NCBI GenBank assembly: GCA_944325335.1
Contig: CALUZR010000005.1
Coordinates: 1-64,000, forward strand
Reading direction: 5' to 3'
From: an uncultured Parabacteroides sp.
Lineage (GTDB): Bacteria; Bacteroidota; Bacteroidia; Bacteroidales; Tannerellaceae
DNA length: 64,000 nucleotides
The notes under the pieces are model-generated. The model ran no database searches. It had not been told where the DNA came from and saw only the letters and a list, made by a program, of their open reading frames with translations. This document shows, piece by piece, positions 35,852 through 44,693 of this stretch. A program made the position numbers and the translations under genes. Every line of letters begins with the position of its first letter. Within the stretch, counting starts at the first letter, position 1.

Positions 35852-36439
35852 TTAAATCTTCGCGTGCTTTCGTACGTTCGGATCTGAAATGGGTTGCGTG
35901 CGGATAAGGCGGAGCGCTTCAGCGGCATTGTCTGCCACCGCCCACATGGCTGCATGCGCCGGCCGCATGAAATTTTCCGCCACGGCGCGGTCGAACATCG
36001 CCAATAGCGGATCGAAATAGCCCTTGATATTTAGAATTACGATGGGGTTAAGATACAATCCTAATTGTTTCCATGTGATGATTTCGAGTAATTCCTCGAG
36101 CGTACCACATCCGCCTGGGAGTGCAATAACAGCGTCGGCAAGTTGCGCCATGGTCTGTTTGCGCGTGTGCATGTCGTCCACCTCGATTACCTCGGTCAAT
36201 CCCGTGTGGCACCATCCTTGTTCTACCATAAAATGAGGGATGACACCTACCACTTTTCCACCCACGGCCAATGCGGCATCCGAGAGTGCGCCCATCAGCC
36301 CGATATTTCCTGCGCCATTGACAATCCGTATGCCCGCCTTCGCCAGCGTTTCGCCCAACTCGCGTGCCGCCTCGAAATAGCCTGGTGCAATCTTTGTGCT
36401 CGATGCACAATATACACATACTGTTTTTATCTCGTTCAT
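35852..36439 (-). CDS. LOG-family (TIGR00730) Rossmann-fold phosphoribohydrolase
   Basis: 195 residues, usual length. The diagnostic motif PGGCGTLEELLEI (family PGGxGTxxE) is at about 109-121, and CASSTKIAPGY is near the N-terminus. Family members hydrolyse nucleoside 5'-monophosphates to free base and ribose 5-phosphate (cytokinin-activating in plants and actinobacteria); the bacterial role is probably nucleotide turnover. It stands alone with its own strong promoter at 36456-36486. Confidence 0.9.
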   Translation of the reverse strand: MNEIKTVCVYCASSTKIAPGYFEAARELGETLAKAGIRIVNGAGNIGLMGALSDAALAVGGKVVGVIPHFMVEQGWCHTGLTEVIEVDDMHTRKQTMAQLADAVIALPGGCGTLEELLEIITWKQLGLYLNPIVILNIKGYFDPLLAMFDRAVAENFMRPAHAAMWAVADNAAEALRLIRTQPISDPNVRKHAKI

Positions 36440-36455
36440 ATTCTTGTTTTGCCCG

Positions 36456-36486
36456 CAAAGTTAAAAGAAAAATAAGGATATACAAA
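36456..36486 (-). promoter_or_regulatory. Promoter of the LOG-family gene
   Basis: On the minus strand TTTG (36483-36486), a 19-bp spacer, and TAACTTTG (36456-36463) match the Bacteroidetes primary promoter. The start codon is at 36439, giving a very short leader. Confidence 0.7.
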
Positions 36487-36552
36487 GAATATGAGACGAT
36501 ACAGCCCATCTTATGCTATATTATTTATTCTTTTTATTATTCGTTTATTTTT

Positions 36553-36622
36553 AGGCGCAGATTTCACGGATTACACAGTTTTTATTGATGGAGTTAAAAA
36601 GTGAACCGTGAAATCCGTGCCT
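36553..36622. repeat. Imperfect inverted repeat, third family
   Basis: Arms at 36553-36576 and 36601-36622 share CACGGATTTCACGG-type sequence (left AGGCGCAGATTTCACGG) and pair with a few mismatches around a 24-nt AT-rich centre. It lies between the LOG-family gene and the end of the O-antigen-ligase-like gene and could serve as the operon's terminator. Confidence 0.7.
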
Positions 36623-36628
36623 AAGAAT

Positions 36629-38401
36629 TTATTTCATATGAAATCGGAGCTTCCGCACTTTCTCCCGCATCTCCCGAATCGCCGTACTTTCGACTTTCGG
36701 CTTTTTATGCAAAACCGTATCGATGGCGGCTGATAGCTTTTCAGGGTGATAATAAGCAGGTTCTGCATAGAGCAATGCGAGGAGATAATAGGGATAGATA
36801 CGCTCCGGGAGGATGCGGATGGCATACAACAGATGCGCCTCGGCTTCTGGATAGCGCCCGATAGTTTGTTCGCACTGCGCGAGGACGTAATACATCATTG
36901 GATCCGAACTGACTTGCGTACCGCGCTCCAAATAACGGATAGCCTCCTCTTCCCGACCCGTTTCCTTCAGGCTACGCGCCGTCTCGAATAGATATTCCGG
37001 GCGATGGCAAAGCAACGGATATAGTCTTTCATAGCCCTTAGCAGCCGTTTCGTAAGCTCTGTTTTCATAAAGTGATCGTACTCGATTCCAGGAACGATAA
37101 GCCTCATAATAACCCATTACCTGCATGAAAATACATACGCTAAGGATGGATGCCAACGACAGGGCCACGCGCTGTGTCCACACCATCCCCACCTTTTGTG
37201 GAATAGCCCTCTCCGCCCCCATACAGGATGCACCCAAGCAAACCAACAGCACCCAAAACTCCGGCAATTGGAGCGGATAGGAGGCGAACGCAAACACGCC
37301 CAGCGACAGCAGTGCGCCCGTGGCTCCATACATCCGCCGCTTCGTGCCTTGATAAATCAAATAACCTATAAGGAAGAGAAAGAGTGCCAGCCCGATAAGT
37401 CCCTGCTCTACGCCGATTTGCAAGTACTCGTTGAACGCATACGGCGGACAGCCTGCCACGTACCGTTCCTGTGCCGTACCCGTCTCTAAATAGTGCGCTT
37501 GGGCATTGGCATATTGGGCGGGAAAGCTACCCAAACCTGTACCGATTCCTCGATTCTCGACAATCGCTTCGCAAGCAACGCGCCACATCAAGAAACGCCC
37601 GTCTGCCGAGTCTTTCTTGAAATGGTAGAGCGTCCACGAAACGGCGATGAATACGCCAATCAGGAGAATGCCTATACCCCGCGTCCAGGCTTGATATTGT
37701 TTGGCATACGACATGAAAGAGACCCTGTGGTGCGCCACAAACACAAACACGCCGCCTGCCGCCGCTGCCAACCAAGCCGTCCGGCTCATCCCTGCTGGCA
37801 ACATCACCAATAGCATAAAGAAGCAAGCCCACGAGAAAGCCCGCACAATCCGCTGCCCGGCATACGTCCCATGGAATGCCAACGGAAGCAATACCGCCAA
37901 GAAACCGGAATAGGGTCCGGGGTTGAAGAACGTGCCGGTAAGGTTAAATAGCGCATGGTTAGACGCGGCATGTCCATAGAGTTGCGCTATGCCCAACACG
38001 CACTCGTAAAGCCCCACGAGGAGCCACAATCCCCAGAGGAACGGACGCAACAACCGTTGCCGCGCGAACAGGAGACGCAATGCGAACCAACAGACCACTA
38101 ATTGCCCGCCCATCAAGAGCTTCTCCAGCGCCAGGTTCAAATCCATATCATAATGAAGCCAAACAACAAGCCCATAAAGCAATACGCCTGCATCGGCCCA
38201 GGAAATCCGTATGCCTTTCCCGGTCCAAATGCCCAGGAGCAAGCTGGCACTTCCGAGCCACATCACCAAATGGTACCAAAACAGGCGCCCCGATACCAAC
38301 CCATCCGCCAGGTTCCAATCCGAAATAAGCGGCGTAGCTGCCAAGCCGCAGCAAAAGAGCGAGGCGATAAAGAGCCAAAGTATATTTATAAGTCGTTTCA
38401 T
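36629..38401 (-). CDS. O-antigen-ligase-like (Wzy superfamily) membrane protein with C-terminal TPRs
   Basis: 590 residues. About ten to twelve membrane helices cover residues 1-430. A large loop with GTGLGSFPAQYANAQAHYLETG and then YAFNEYLQIGVEQGLIGLAL is typical of the Wzy_C/O-antigen ligase domain. From about 440 the chain becomes TPR-like (YETAAKGYERLYPLL, EEAIRYLERGTQV, YPEAEAHLLYAIRILP). Superfamily members transfer undecaprenyl-linked glycans to lipid A or proteins; here it closes the NVEALA operon, 3 nt after signal peptidase, so a role in modifying or exporting the peptide is inferred. No other polysaccharide genes are nearby. Confidence 0.75.
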   Translation of the reverse strand: MKRLINILWLFIASLFCCGLAATPLISDWNLADGLVSGRLFWYHLVMWLGSASLLLGIWTGKGIRISWADAGVLLYGLVVWLHYDMDLNLALEKLLMGGQLVVCWFALRLLFARQRLLRPFLWGLWLLVGLYECVLGIAQLYGHAASNHALFNLTGTFFNPGPYSGFLAVLLPLAFHGTYAGQRIVRAFSWACFFMLLVMLPAGMSRTAWLAAAAGGVFVFVAHHRVSFMSYAKQYQAWTRGIGILLIGVFIAVSWTLYHFKKDSADGRFLMWRVACEAIVENRGIGTGLGSFPAQYANAQAHYLETGTAQERYVAGCPPYAFNEYLQIGVEQGLIGLALFLFLIGYLIYQGTKRRMYGATGALLSLGVFAFASYPLQLPEFWVLLVCLGASCMGAERAIPQKVGMVWTQRVALSLASILSVCIFMQVMGYYEAYRSWNRVRSLYENRAYETAAKGYERLYPLLCHRPEYLFETARSLKETGREEEAIRYLERGTQVSSDPMMYYVLAQCEQTIGRYPEAEAHLLYAIRILPERIYPYYLLALLYAEPAYYHPEKLSAAIDTVLHKKPKVESTAIREMREKVRKLRFHMK

Positions 38402-38404
38402 CCT

Positions 38405-39280
38405 CTATTTTACCTCCTTCATAAACCGTTCCCACCGGAATTCATCCGTGTAGGGATCCACGGATTTCCATATCTTCCAGACTTTGCCCACGATGTATTC
38501 CTCCGGCAAGAGGCCCCAGTAGCGCGAGTCTTGCGAGTTCTCCGCCTTGTCGCCTCCCATGAAATAGTAATCCTTCTCGAAGCGGTAGCGGGGCAGCGGG
38601 CGGCCGTCCAGGTAGACGGTGGAATCGCGGTAGGCGAGCGTCCCGCGTTGTTCCCATTCAATCACTTTCTTGTAGAGCACGTAATGCGTGCGGTCCATCT
38701 CGATTTCATCCCCGGCTTCGGGGACGTAGAGCGGGCCGAACTCGCGGATGTTCCAACCCAACAGGCTGTCGTAGGGGAAACTGGCGTACACCTCCGGCGA
38801 GAAGTCCGCCTCGCCCATCCGTTCCATCCGGTTTTGCGCCGCTTCATTGCCTAATGCGCCGTCGTAGCCCGCTATATGATAATGCCCTTGGCGGATGGAG
38901 AGCGTATCGCCCGGCAAGGCAATGCACCGCTTCACGTAATACTTCAGGAGGTGCATCTCGATGCGTTCCCACGTCTCCGGATGCGGGAAGTGGAACACCA
39001 GCACATCGTTGCGGGCGATCCGATGCAGCCCCGGCAGGCGATGGATTTCCACCCGCTTGCCCTCCATTGCTTCCGAGAGGTTGAAGAGGCGCGGCCCCAC
39101 CAGCAGCTTGTTCACCAACACGAAATCCCCCGCCTCCAGCGTCGGCTCCATCGAATCGCTCGGGATGCGGAACGAGGCGAAGAGGAACACCTGCGCGGCT
39201 ATCCACAACGCCACCAATCCTGCCGCCCAGAGGATCAGGTCCAGGAGGCGGTCTATCCATTTCTTTAGTACTATTTTCAT
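38405..39280 (-). CDS. lepB: Signal peptidase I
   Basis: 291 residues with one N-terminal membrane helix (about 14-36). The catalytic serine S43 is in SDSMEPTL and the general-base lysine K117 in YYVKRCIALPGD; the late motif GGDKAENSQDSRYWG is present. It should cleave exported preproteins at the periplasmic face. It overlaps the transglutaminase-like gene by 4 nt and precedes the O-antigen-ligase-like gene by 3 nt, so it belongs to the NVEALA operon. This suggests a dedicated peptidase, distinct from a housekeeping copy expected elsewhere in the genome. Confidence 0.9.
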   Translation of the reverse strand: MKIVLKKWIDRLLDLILWAAGLVALWIAAQVFLFASFRIPSDSMEPTLEAGDFVLVNKLLVGPRLFNLSEAMEGKRVEIHRLPGLHRIARNDVLVFHFPHPETWERIEMHLLKYYVKRCIALPGDTLSIRQGHYHIAGYDGALGNEAAQNRMERMGEADFSPEVYASFPYDSLLGWNIREFGPLYVPEAGDEIEMDRTHYVLYKKVIEWEQRGTLAYRDSTVYLDGRPLPRYRFEKDYYFMGGDKAENSQDSRYWGLLPEEYIVGKVWKIWKSVDPYTDEFRWERFMKEVK

Positions 39281-41217
39281 TCTCCTATCAACTTAGCCCG
39301 AGGCAAATCCGTTACAAATACTTGCTTCCCGTCGCGAATGAAAAAGACCTGTTCTTCGCGTCCTTTCGTCCGGTCGCGGAGCCAAAGCAGGGCGTTGCGG
39401 GGCACTTCGTATTCCACATAGCGCCGCTCGTCCGCCACCTGCCGCCCCAGCGACTTCCAGCCCGCCGCCCCGTCGTTGTAGAACAGCTCGTATTCGTCGC
39501 CTGGCCAGACAAAGTTATCATCATTACGCGGATTAAACACAATTTTCCGGATCTTTTTCAGTTCGCTCATATCATAAGCGATGAAACAATCCTTGTCGAA
39601 GGACTCGAAGTAGGTCAGGATGTTGTTGTCCGTGATGGCATCATATTCTTCCGAATGCGGATGCGAAGGTAATGTGTTCATTCGTTTTAACGGTAATTGC
39701 CGTTGCATTTCTGCATCTTCGTAAAAAGCCAATCCGCTTATTTCGATATTTTTCTGCGGGGGCGAAACGAAGCGCACATAACGTAATTTTTCCAATGTAT
39801 CTGGCATAGTAAACTCGCAATAATTGGTATGCAACGTGTCCTGAAACTCATGCAATAAGATGGGGTGAAGAAAGTCTTTATCCCGGCTTCCTTCGATACG
39901 CGCCCCAATAATGGAATCATGCAGGAAATAGGGGAAGATGCGGAACAGTCCCATCTTCCGGCGCAACGTTACCCGTTCCGTCTCTTTAGAAGGCACAAAG
40001 CGGTGGATGGAATCACCTAAATGTAGAAAAGGATAATCCACATGTCGCTGCGTATACCCTGTCTGGCAGAATGCTTGGTAAATCACTTGGGGCTCCAAGT
40101 CCCGAAACGTAACCTTTCCCCTTTGGGGTTGCGCCATGTCTATCGGCACCCATCCTTCGGGCGAGAATACGCCCAAATAGACATACTTTTCTTCTGTTTG
40201 TGCCACCGGTAGGGAGACTTCGTTTTCCCCGTAATATTCATGCGTCACGTCCCGACGATACCGGTCGCGAAACAGCGCAGGCACATCTTTGTCACGTGTA
40301 ATGCCGGCTATCGGTTCCGCCTGCCTGCCATAACAAGCGCGGAACACTTTGCCCCGCTTCCGGCTGTCTTTGGCCGCCCGTTTCCGGCTGGGCATATATT
40401 CATAGAGGGCGAAAGAGACAAAGCGGCCGGTCGTATCGCGCACCACGCTCCACGAATGCCCGTGTTGGTATTCCGGCGAGTAAACGATGGCATCGGTAGC
40501 CACTGGAATACCGCAAGCGCGCAGGGCATAAATGGCCGCATCGCAATATTCACGGCAATAGCCTACGTGGTGGTCCAGGATGAAATCGGCAGGTTGATGA
40601 TGGGTCGCGATGTCTGTCAGGTATAAGAACGAATCCCTTTCCAAGGAGGTAGCAATAATCCGACTTGCTTCGATGATGTCCGTTCCGCCTGGATAAAGCG
40701 AATCCAGCAGATGCGTATAGCGAGTGTAATATTTTTCGCGCCAGTCGCTCAGGGGCTCGTCGTAAATGCGATAAGGCAGGATGTATTCGCAAAAGTCCGC
40801 AAACGGGAGATGCTTATTCCAGGGCTTTTCATGGTACGCTTTCAGTGCCCAGTCGATATTTTCTATCAGGTATTCCGCTTGTATGGTTTGCACGTCATAC
40901 GCCTTTTCTCCCGTATAAAAGGAGACGTTTTTCCAAGGTTCCACCTCTTTAGGCGAGATATAGAACTCGTCCGCCGCCTTTTCCAGCAGGGGGCGGACCG
41001 AATCAAACATCGCATTGGAGTAACTGTACCAGCGCGGCATATTCTCGATGAGGAAACGGGCAGCCAGATATCCCTCCTCGTCACCCTCGTAATGCGCCAG
41101 CACCTTTTCCAACTCCGCCCGGTTCTCGCCCGCCAGTTCCAAAGCAGTATTGAGCCGGTCAGGTTGGCAGGAAGCGCAGAGAAGCAGGATACAGATATAA
41201 TAATAGGCCGTTTTCAT
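39277..41217 (-). CDS. Transglutaminase-like lipoprotein with C-terminal beta-sandwich
   Basis: 646 residues. The lipobox LLLCASC gives a lipid-anchored Cys near 17. A transglutaminase/cysteine-protease core is visible with the nucleophile likely C221 (VGYCREYCDAAIYALRACGIP) and His254 (QHGHSWSVV), followed by a conserved aromatic strand. From about 430 on the chain is beta-rich and ends in a discoidin-like pattern (DNNILTYFESFDKDCFIAYDM, then VFNPRNDDNFVWPGDEYELFY). It could cleave or crosslink envelope peptides; in this operon the NVEALA peptide is the obvious candidate substrate, but that is inference. It overlaps both neighbours by 4 nt. Confidence 0.75.
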   Translation of the reverse strand: MKTAYYYICILLLCASCQPDRLNTALELAGENRAELEKVLAHYEGDEEGYLAARFLIENMPRWYSYSNAMFDSVRPLLEKAADEFYISPKEVEPWKNVSFYTGEKAYDVQTIQAEYLIENIDWALKAYHEKPWNKHLPFADFCEYILPYRIYDEPLSDWREKYYTRYTHLLDSLYPGGTDIIEASRIIATSLERDSFLYLTDIATHHQPADFILDHHVGYCREYCDAAIYALRACGIPVATDAIVYSPEYQHGHSWSVVRDTTGRFVSFALYEYMPSRKRAAKDSRKRGKVFRACYGRQAEPIAGITRDKDVPALFRDRYRRDVTHEYYGENEVSLPVAQTEEKYVYLGVFSPEGWVPIDMAQPQRGKVTFRDLEPQVIYQAFCQTGYTQRHVDYPFLHLGDSIHRFVPSKETERVTLRRKMGLFRIFPYFLHDSIIGARIEGSRDKDFLHPILLHEFQDTLHTNYCEFTMPDTLEKLRYVRFVSPPQKNIEISGLAFYEDAEMQRQLPLKRMNTLPSHPHSEEYDAITDNNILTYFESFDKDCFIAYDMSELKKIRKIVFNPRNDDNFVWPGDEYELFYNDGAAGWKSLGRQVADERRYVEYEVPRNALLWLRDRTKGREEQVFFIRDGKQVFVTDLPRAKLIGE

Positions 41218-42074
41218 TGCACCTTTCCCACAAATGATAGCATCAACGATTCACCTGGAATATTTCCATAAATCGTGACGGTACGGTAGAAATCGCCCGG
41301 TTCTTCGGCTTTATAATAGACCGTTAATGTAGCCGTTTCGCCCGGAGCGATTTCTTCCCAATCTTGCTCGGTAGTCGTACATTCGCACGAGGTCGTAATG
41401 CCTTTGAGCTTGAATATCTCCGTACCGTTATTTCTTAGAATCACTTGCTGTACCTTCGTTTCTTCTTTACCCACTATGCCCATATCGTATTCCTCTTGGT
41501 TGGTTGCCAGGATAGTTTCAGGCAATTCATTCACGGTTATGCCCGCAATCTTTTGCAGGTATAAATCCCTCACTTTGAGGTTATGAATCGGATTGCCTAT
41601 AACTACCACTTTGTTGTCTTTATCCAACAGGAATGTTTGGAACATCATTTCGCTGGGGAAATGGTTTAGAGAATTAAAACGATGTTGCGTATCAATACAA
41701 ACTGGAAATGAGAAGCTATCACGTTGTAAATAATAACGTAATTCATCGTTATCTTTCGGCTGAAAGAAAAATAGAATAGGAACCGTTTTATTAGTAACAG
41801 AGTCTACTAATCTTATAAATTCCTTCCATTTAGGTAGCTGTAACTTACAACTGATACAGCCCATAGAATCCACATACGTTACAATTTTGTTTTTAGACTT
41901 AGGTAGATAATATTCTATAGTGTCGTTTACATATCGTGTAAATATTAAGTTCTCAGGAAATCTAATTTCTTTCCCTTGCCATTCTTGAACTAATCGTTCA
42001 ATATGGGTTCCCATATCTTCTTGACATGAAATGAAAAGATTTAATATACACAATAGAAAAGCTATATTTTTCAT
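41214..42074 (-). CDS. Thioredoxin-like / DUF1573 lipoprotein
   Basis: 286 residues. The lipobox ends NLFISC. An N-terminal thioredoxin-like domain (about 60-190) holds a CxxC (SMGCISCKLQLPKW) and the stretch VPILFFFQPKDND. The C-terminal domain (about 195-286) is DUF1573-like, an Ig-type fold with KGITTSCECTTTEQDW and IAPGETATLTVYY. A redox role on secreted cysteines is plausible, because the operon's NVEALA peptide has four cysteines. It starts 4 nt after the upstream propeller gene's stop and overlaps the transglutaminase-like gene by 4 nt. Base composition is AT-richer than the downstream genes. Confidence 0.75.
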   Translation of the reverse strand: MKNIAFLLCILNLFISCQEDMGTHIERLVQEWQGKEIRFPENLIFTRYVNDTIEYYLPKSKNKIVTYVDSMGCISCKLQLPKWKEFIRLVDSVTNKTVPILFFFQPKDNDELRYYLQRDSFSFPVCIDTQHRFNSLNHFPSEMMFQTFLLDKDNKVVVIGNPIHNLKVRDLYLQKIAGITVNELPETILATNQEEYDMGIVGKEETKVQQVILRNNGTEIFKLKGITTSCECTTTEQDWEEIAPGETATLTVYYKAEEPGDFYRTVTIYGNIPGESLMLSFVGKVQ

Positions 42075-42078
42075 TGTA

Positions 42079-43182
42079 TTACTTTATTTTATAACGAATA
42101 AACTCTATATCATCAGCGGAAGATACACGAGAAACCGTATACAAGTATTCTCCTTTGCTATCTATTGATAGGGCATATAAATGTTGATCAGCTTGATAGC
42201 AAATTTTAGGATTCCCTTCTTTATCAAAACGGTATATCTCTACCGGTTGTAAATGCTCTGGATCAAATTCTTTATTATCTAAATGTTCGTATATTAGGTA
42301 AACAGCATCATCTGTTAGCGTCCATGAAGAATATGCCAAATAAGAAGTTTGATTTTGAAATGTAATGAAAGGCATTGGTATATTAGATTGATGCTCTTCG
42401 TATTTTAATGGATAATTATCTGGACCAATAATTGTTTTTATAACGTTTAAAGAATCATCAAAGATAGTAATTTTATCTTTATGTAGTTCAGCCATCCAAA
42501 TGCGATTATTTGTAACTCTAAATAGATTACCACCATTTACATCTGCTACAAAGTATTTATATTTATCCATAAAAGACATTTTGTTTTGATTTTCCAATGA
42601 AGTATTTTGCATTGTATATATAGAGACTGCTGCTACATTATTATTATAAGCAGAATCATCTAAATGCCACATATGATAACCTATATATTCAGTATTATTC
42701 AATGGACAAATATCCGTTTGCATATGAATGTCTTCACTATATTGAAATTGATTTATAATGGTCAATTTACTATTTTTTAAAGTTTGCTCTATATCTACTG
42801 TGTAAAATTTGAATTGTTGAGCATCCTTTATGTAAAAAATAGGAGATTGTGAAGATGGTACAATACATTGACAACTTCCAAACTCACCTGGACCATTACC
42901 TCGTACAGCTAATCCCAGTATTCGTTTTCGCGTATCCAATGAAAATATTTCAATCATATAGTCACTATTCGGATTATTCTGTACTAATAGCAATGAATCA
43001 TGGATGAGCCAATAAGCGACAGGATCATTGAAGGTATCATCCAATTCCACTTTTTCTGGATTCAATAGAGATTGAACCTTTATATTTTCACGTGTAAAAT
43101 AAACATCTCCTTGTTCTCTTTCTTGATTATTACAAGATAAGAGAAGCATAATCATACCGAATAAATAAATAACTCTTTTCAT
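42079..43182 (-). CDS. Six-bladed beta-propeller lipoprotein (NVEALA operon, second)
   Basis: 367 residues. The lipobox IMLLLSC precedes a linker. Family signs are NPEKVELDDTF at the mature start, ILGLAVRGNGPGEFGSCQCIV (the conserved GNGPGEF loop) and a C-terminal blade with DSKGEYLYTVSRV. These secreted propellers are thought of as ligand- or peptide-binding scaffolds, but there is no proven function. It lies 4 nt before the DUF1573 gene and 6 nt after another propeller. The gene is strongly AT-rich compared with signal peptidase and the nan operon. Confidence 0.8.
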   Translation of the reverse strand: MKRVIYLFGMIMLLLSCNNQEREQGDVYFTRENIKVQSLLNPEKVELDDTFNDPVAYWLIHDSLLLVQNNPNSDYMIEIFSLDTRKRILGLAVRGNGPGEFGSCQCIVPSSQSPIFYIKDAQQFKFYTVDIEQTLKNSKLTIINQFQYSEDIHMQTDICPLNNTEYIGYHMWHLDDSAYNNNVAAVSIYTMQNTSLENQNKMSFMDKYKYFVADVNGGNLFRVTNNRIWMAELHKDKITIFDDSLNVIKTIIGPDNYPLKYEEHQSNIPMPFITFQNQTSYLAYSSWTLTDDAVYLIYEHLDNKEFDPEHLQPVEIYRFDKEGNPKICYQADQHLYALSIDSKGEYLYTVSRVSSADDIEFIRYKIK

Positions 43183-43188
43183 ATAAAT

Positions 43189-44226
43189 CTATTTTTTAAT
43201 TGAACTTCTAATATTCATCTTTGCAATAGTAGGCTCAGGGGCCTCAACTATACAATAAATAACGTTATCCCATTCATCTACACAAAAGCAATCAATCGTA
43301 TAGTCTGGGATAATCTTTTTGATGGGTTCTCCCTTCCAATTAAATATCCATATTTCATTTTTCTTTGTTTCTGATTCTTTTGTTTGCATGGTGTTAGGAT
43401 TATATAGTAAATATATGTATTTACTTGTAGCATCTACTCTGACTACACCTCGTTCTGTATTTTTGTCTCGTTGAGCAGAAGCCCAATCATCACCATATTG
43501 ATACTTGTATTTATAAGGAGATAAAAGAATTCTTTTTTTCAATATAGGTGTATTTATTGTATCCTTTAAAATATCTAAAACATGTGATGTTACACTGAGT
43601 ATATAGTTATTCTCTTTATTGTAAGCGAATTGAGATTGGTGAAACATGAATCGAGGAAAGTTATCAATACTTTCTTCTCCTGGTAAAAAAGAAGGATAAT
43701 CACCGCAATAATTTGTAATATTACCAATACTATCTAATATAGCATATCTTCCATCTTTAAATCTGCCTGACGCAATGTATCTACAATTAGTTATTGGAAG
43801 TAACATATCTATATCAGTCGAAATAGATTTTCTTTCTTGTATTCTTTGGAAAAGAGCATTAGACGTATTAAACTCAAATAGATTCCAATTGTAATGCCAA
43901 CGATTGTAGATGTTGACAATATTTTCATCAAGTAATAAAATTTGTATAGGTGGCTGATATTCTTCTGGTCCTATTCCAATCGGCATCTCTCGTTTAATCA
44001 TTTTATTCCTTTCTATATTATAAATCCATAACATGCTGTCACCTCTAAAGTCACTTATCAGCAAGTAAGGATTAATAAGTTTCATTTCCAATGGAGTACC
44101 TATTAATGATGAATCTTGAGATAAGATACATTTGATATGTTCTATTTTGTCAAACTTAATCTCTTTATTGAATGAACAACTTGTTAAAAATATACAGAAA
44201 AGGTAAAATACATAATACACTTTCAT
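43189..44226 (-). CDS. Six-bladed beta-propeller / BF3164-like lipoprotein (NVEALA operon, first)
   Basis: 345 residues with a signal peptide and lipobox CIFLTSC. The propeller signature appears as LLISDFRGDSMLWIYNIER followed by MPIGIGPEEYQPP, which corresponds to the G-GPEE loop of the family; GRYAILDSIGNI-type blades follow. It resembles the BF3164/TolB-like group more than its downstream neighbour does. It begins 77 nt after the NVEALA gene's stop. AT-rich, with many A-ending codons, suggesting a different origin from the flanking core genes. Function unknown. Confidence 0.75.
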   Translation of the reverse strand: MKVYYVFYLFCIFLTSCSFNKEIKFDKIEHIKCILSQDSSLIGTPLEMKLINPYLLISDFRGDSMLWIYNIERNKMIKREMPIGIGPEEYQPPIQILLLDENIVNIYNRWHYNWNLFEFNTSNALFQRIQERKSISTDIDMLLPITNCRYIASGRFKDGRYAILDSIGNITNYCGDYPSFLPGEESIDNFPRFMFHQSQFAYNKENNYILSVTSHVLDILKDTINTPILKKRILLSPYKYKYQYGDDWASAQRDKNTERGVVRVDATSKYIYLLYNPNTMQTKESETKKNEIWIFNWKGEPIKKIIPDYTIDCFCVDEWDNVIYCIVEAPEPTIAKMNIRSSIKK

Positions 44227-44303
44227 ATTTCAATTCTCCATTTTTACTAAGTAAGAACCAAAGGTCTTAAGAACATAAAGACCTTTGGTTTCCTTACAAT
44301 ATA

Positions 44304-44552
44304 TTAGTTTTCACCATAAACATGCGTATGAGCCCAACAGCAAATTATATGTCCTCCAGGACAATGCTGATTTGCTCCACCAGCTCCCGTCCCCCAACAT
44401 GTTCCCCCACCGATGTTTTCTCCACGAGCTAACGCTTCTACATTCTCTAATGCGAGGTCAGATAATTCAACACTCTGTTGACTCTGCTGGTAATTCCAAC
44501 CAGCAATAGCCGCTGTTGCTACAACAGCAACTGCTAATATGATCTTTTTCAT
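44304..44552 (-). CDS. NVEALA-family peptide, Cys/His-rich (first gene of the operon)
   Basis: 82 residues. An N-terminal signal-like helix (MKKIILAVAVVATAAIAGW) is followed by the family motif in LSDLALENVEALARGE (about 36-51), then a variable tail rich in Gly with four Cys and four to five His (GTCWGTGAGG, QHCPGGHIICCWAHTH). NVEALA proteins are small Bacteroidetes proteins with a constant leader and variable tail, found next to beta-propeller lipoproteins; their role is unproven. The leader-plus-tail design resembles a precursor peptide. This gene heads a seven-gene minus-strand operon that includes a signal peptidase and a CxxC protein, which could process it. Confidence 0.85.
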   Translation of the reverse strand: MKKIILAVAVVATAAIAGWNYQQSQQSVELSDLALENVEALARGENIGGGTCWGTGAGGANQHCPGGHIICCWAHTHVYGEN

Positions 44553-44693
44553 ATTCTTTTCTTTTTAATTTGTTGTTTATACGTCTTTTATGAGTCCTTT
44601 TCCCAACCAACCTCCCTATCGGTAAGATTGCGGGCACGGCGAATATGACCCTTATGCCGTTCCGTTTTAAAAATATTTCGTACCTTTGAGGCG

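Noticed and set aside
36629..38401. The O-antigen-ligase-like gene as part of a polysaccharide locus
   Set aside because: There are no glycosyltransferase, flippase or sugar-nucleotide genes nearby; it is packed instead with signal peptidase in the NVEALA operon.
43085..43100. A second parS-like palindrome (TTTTCACGTGTAAAA)
   Set aside because: It departs from the parS consensus on the right half-site and lies inside a lipoprotein gene.
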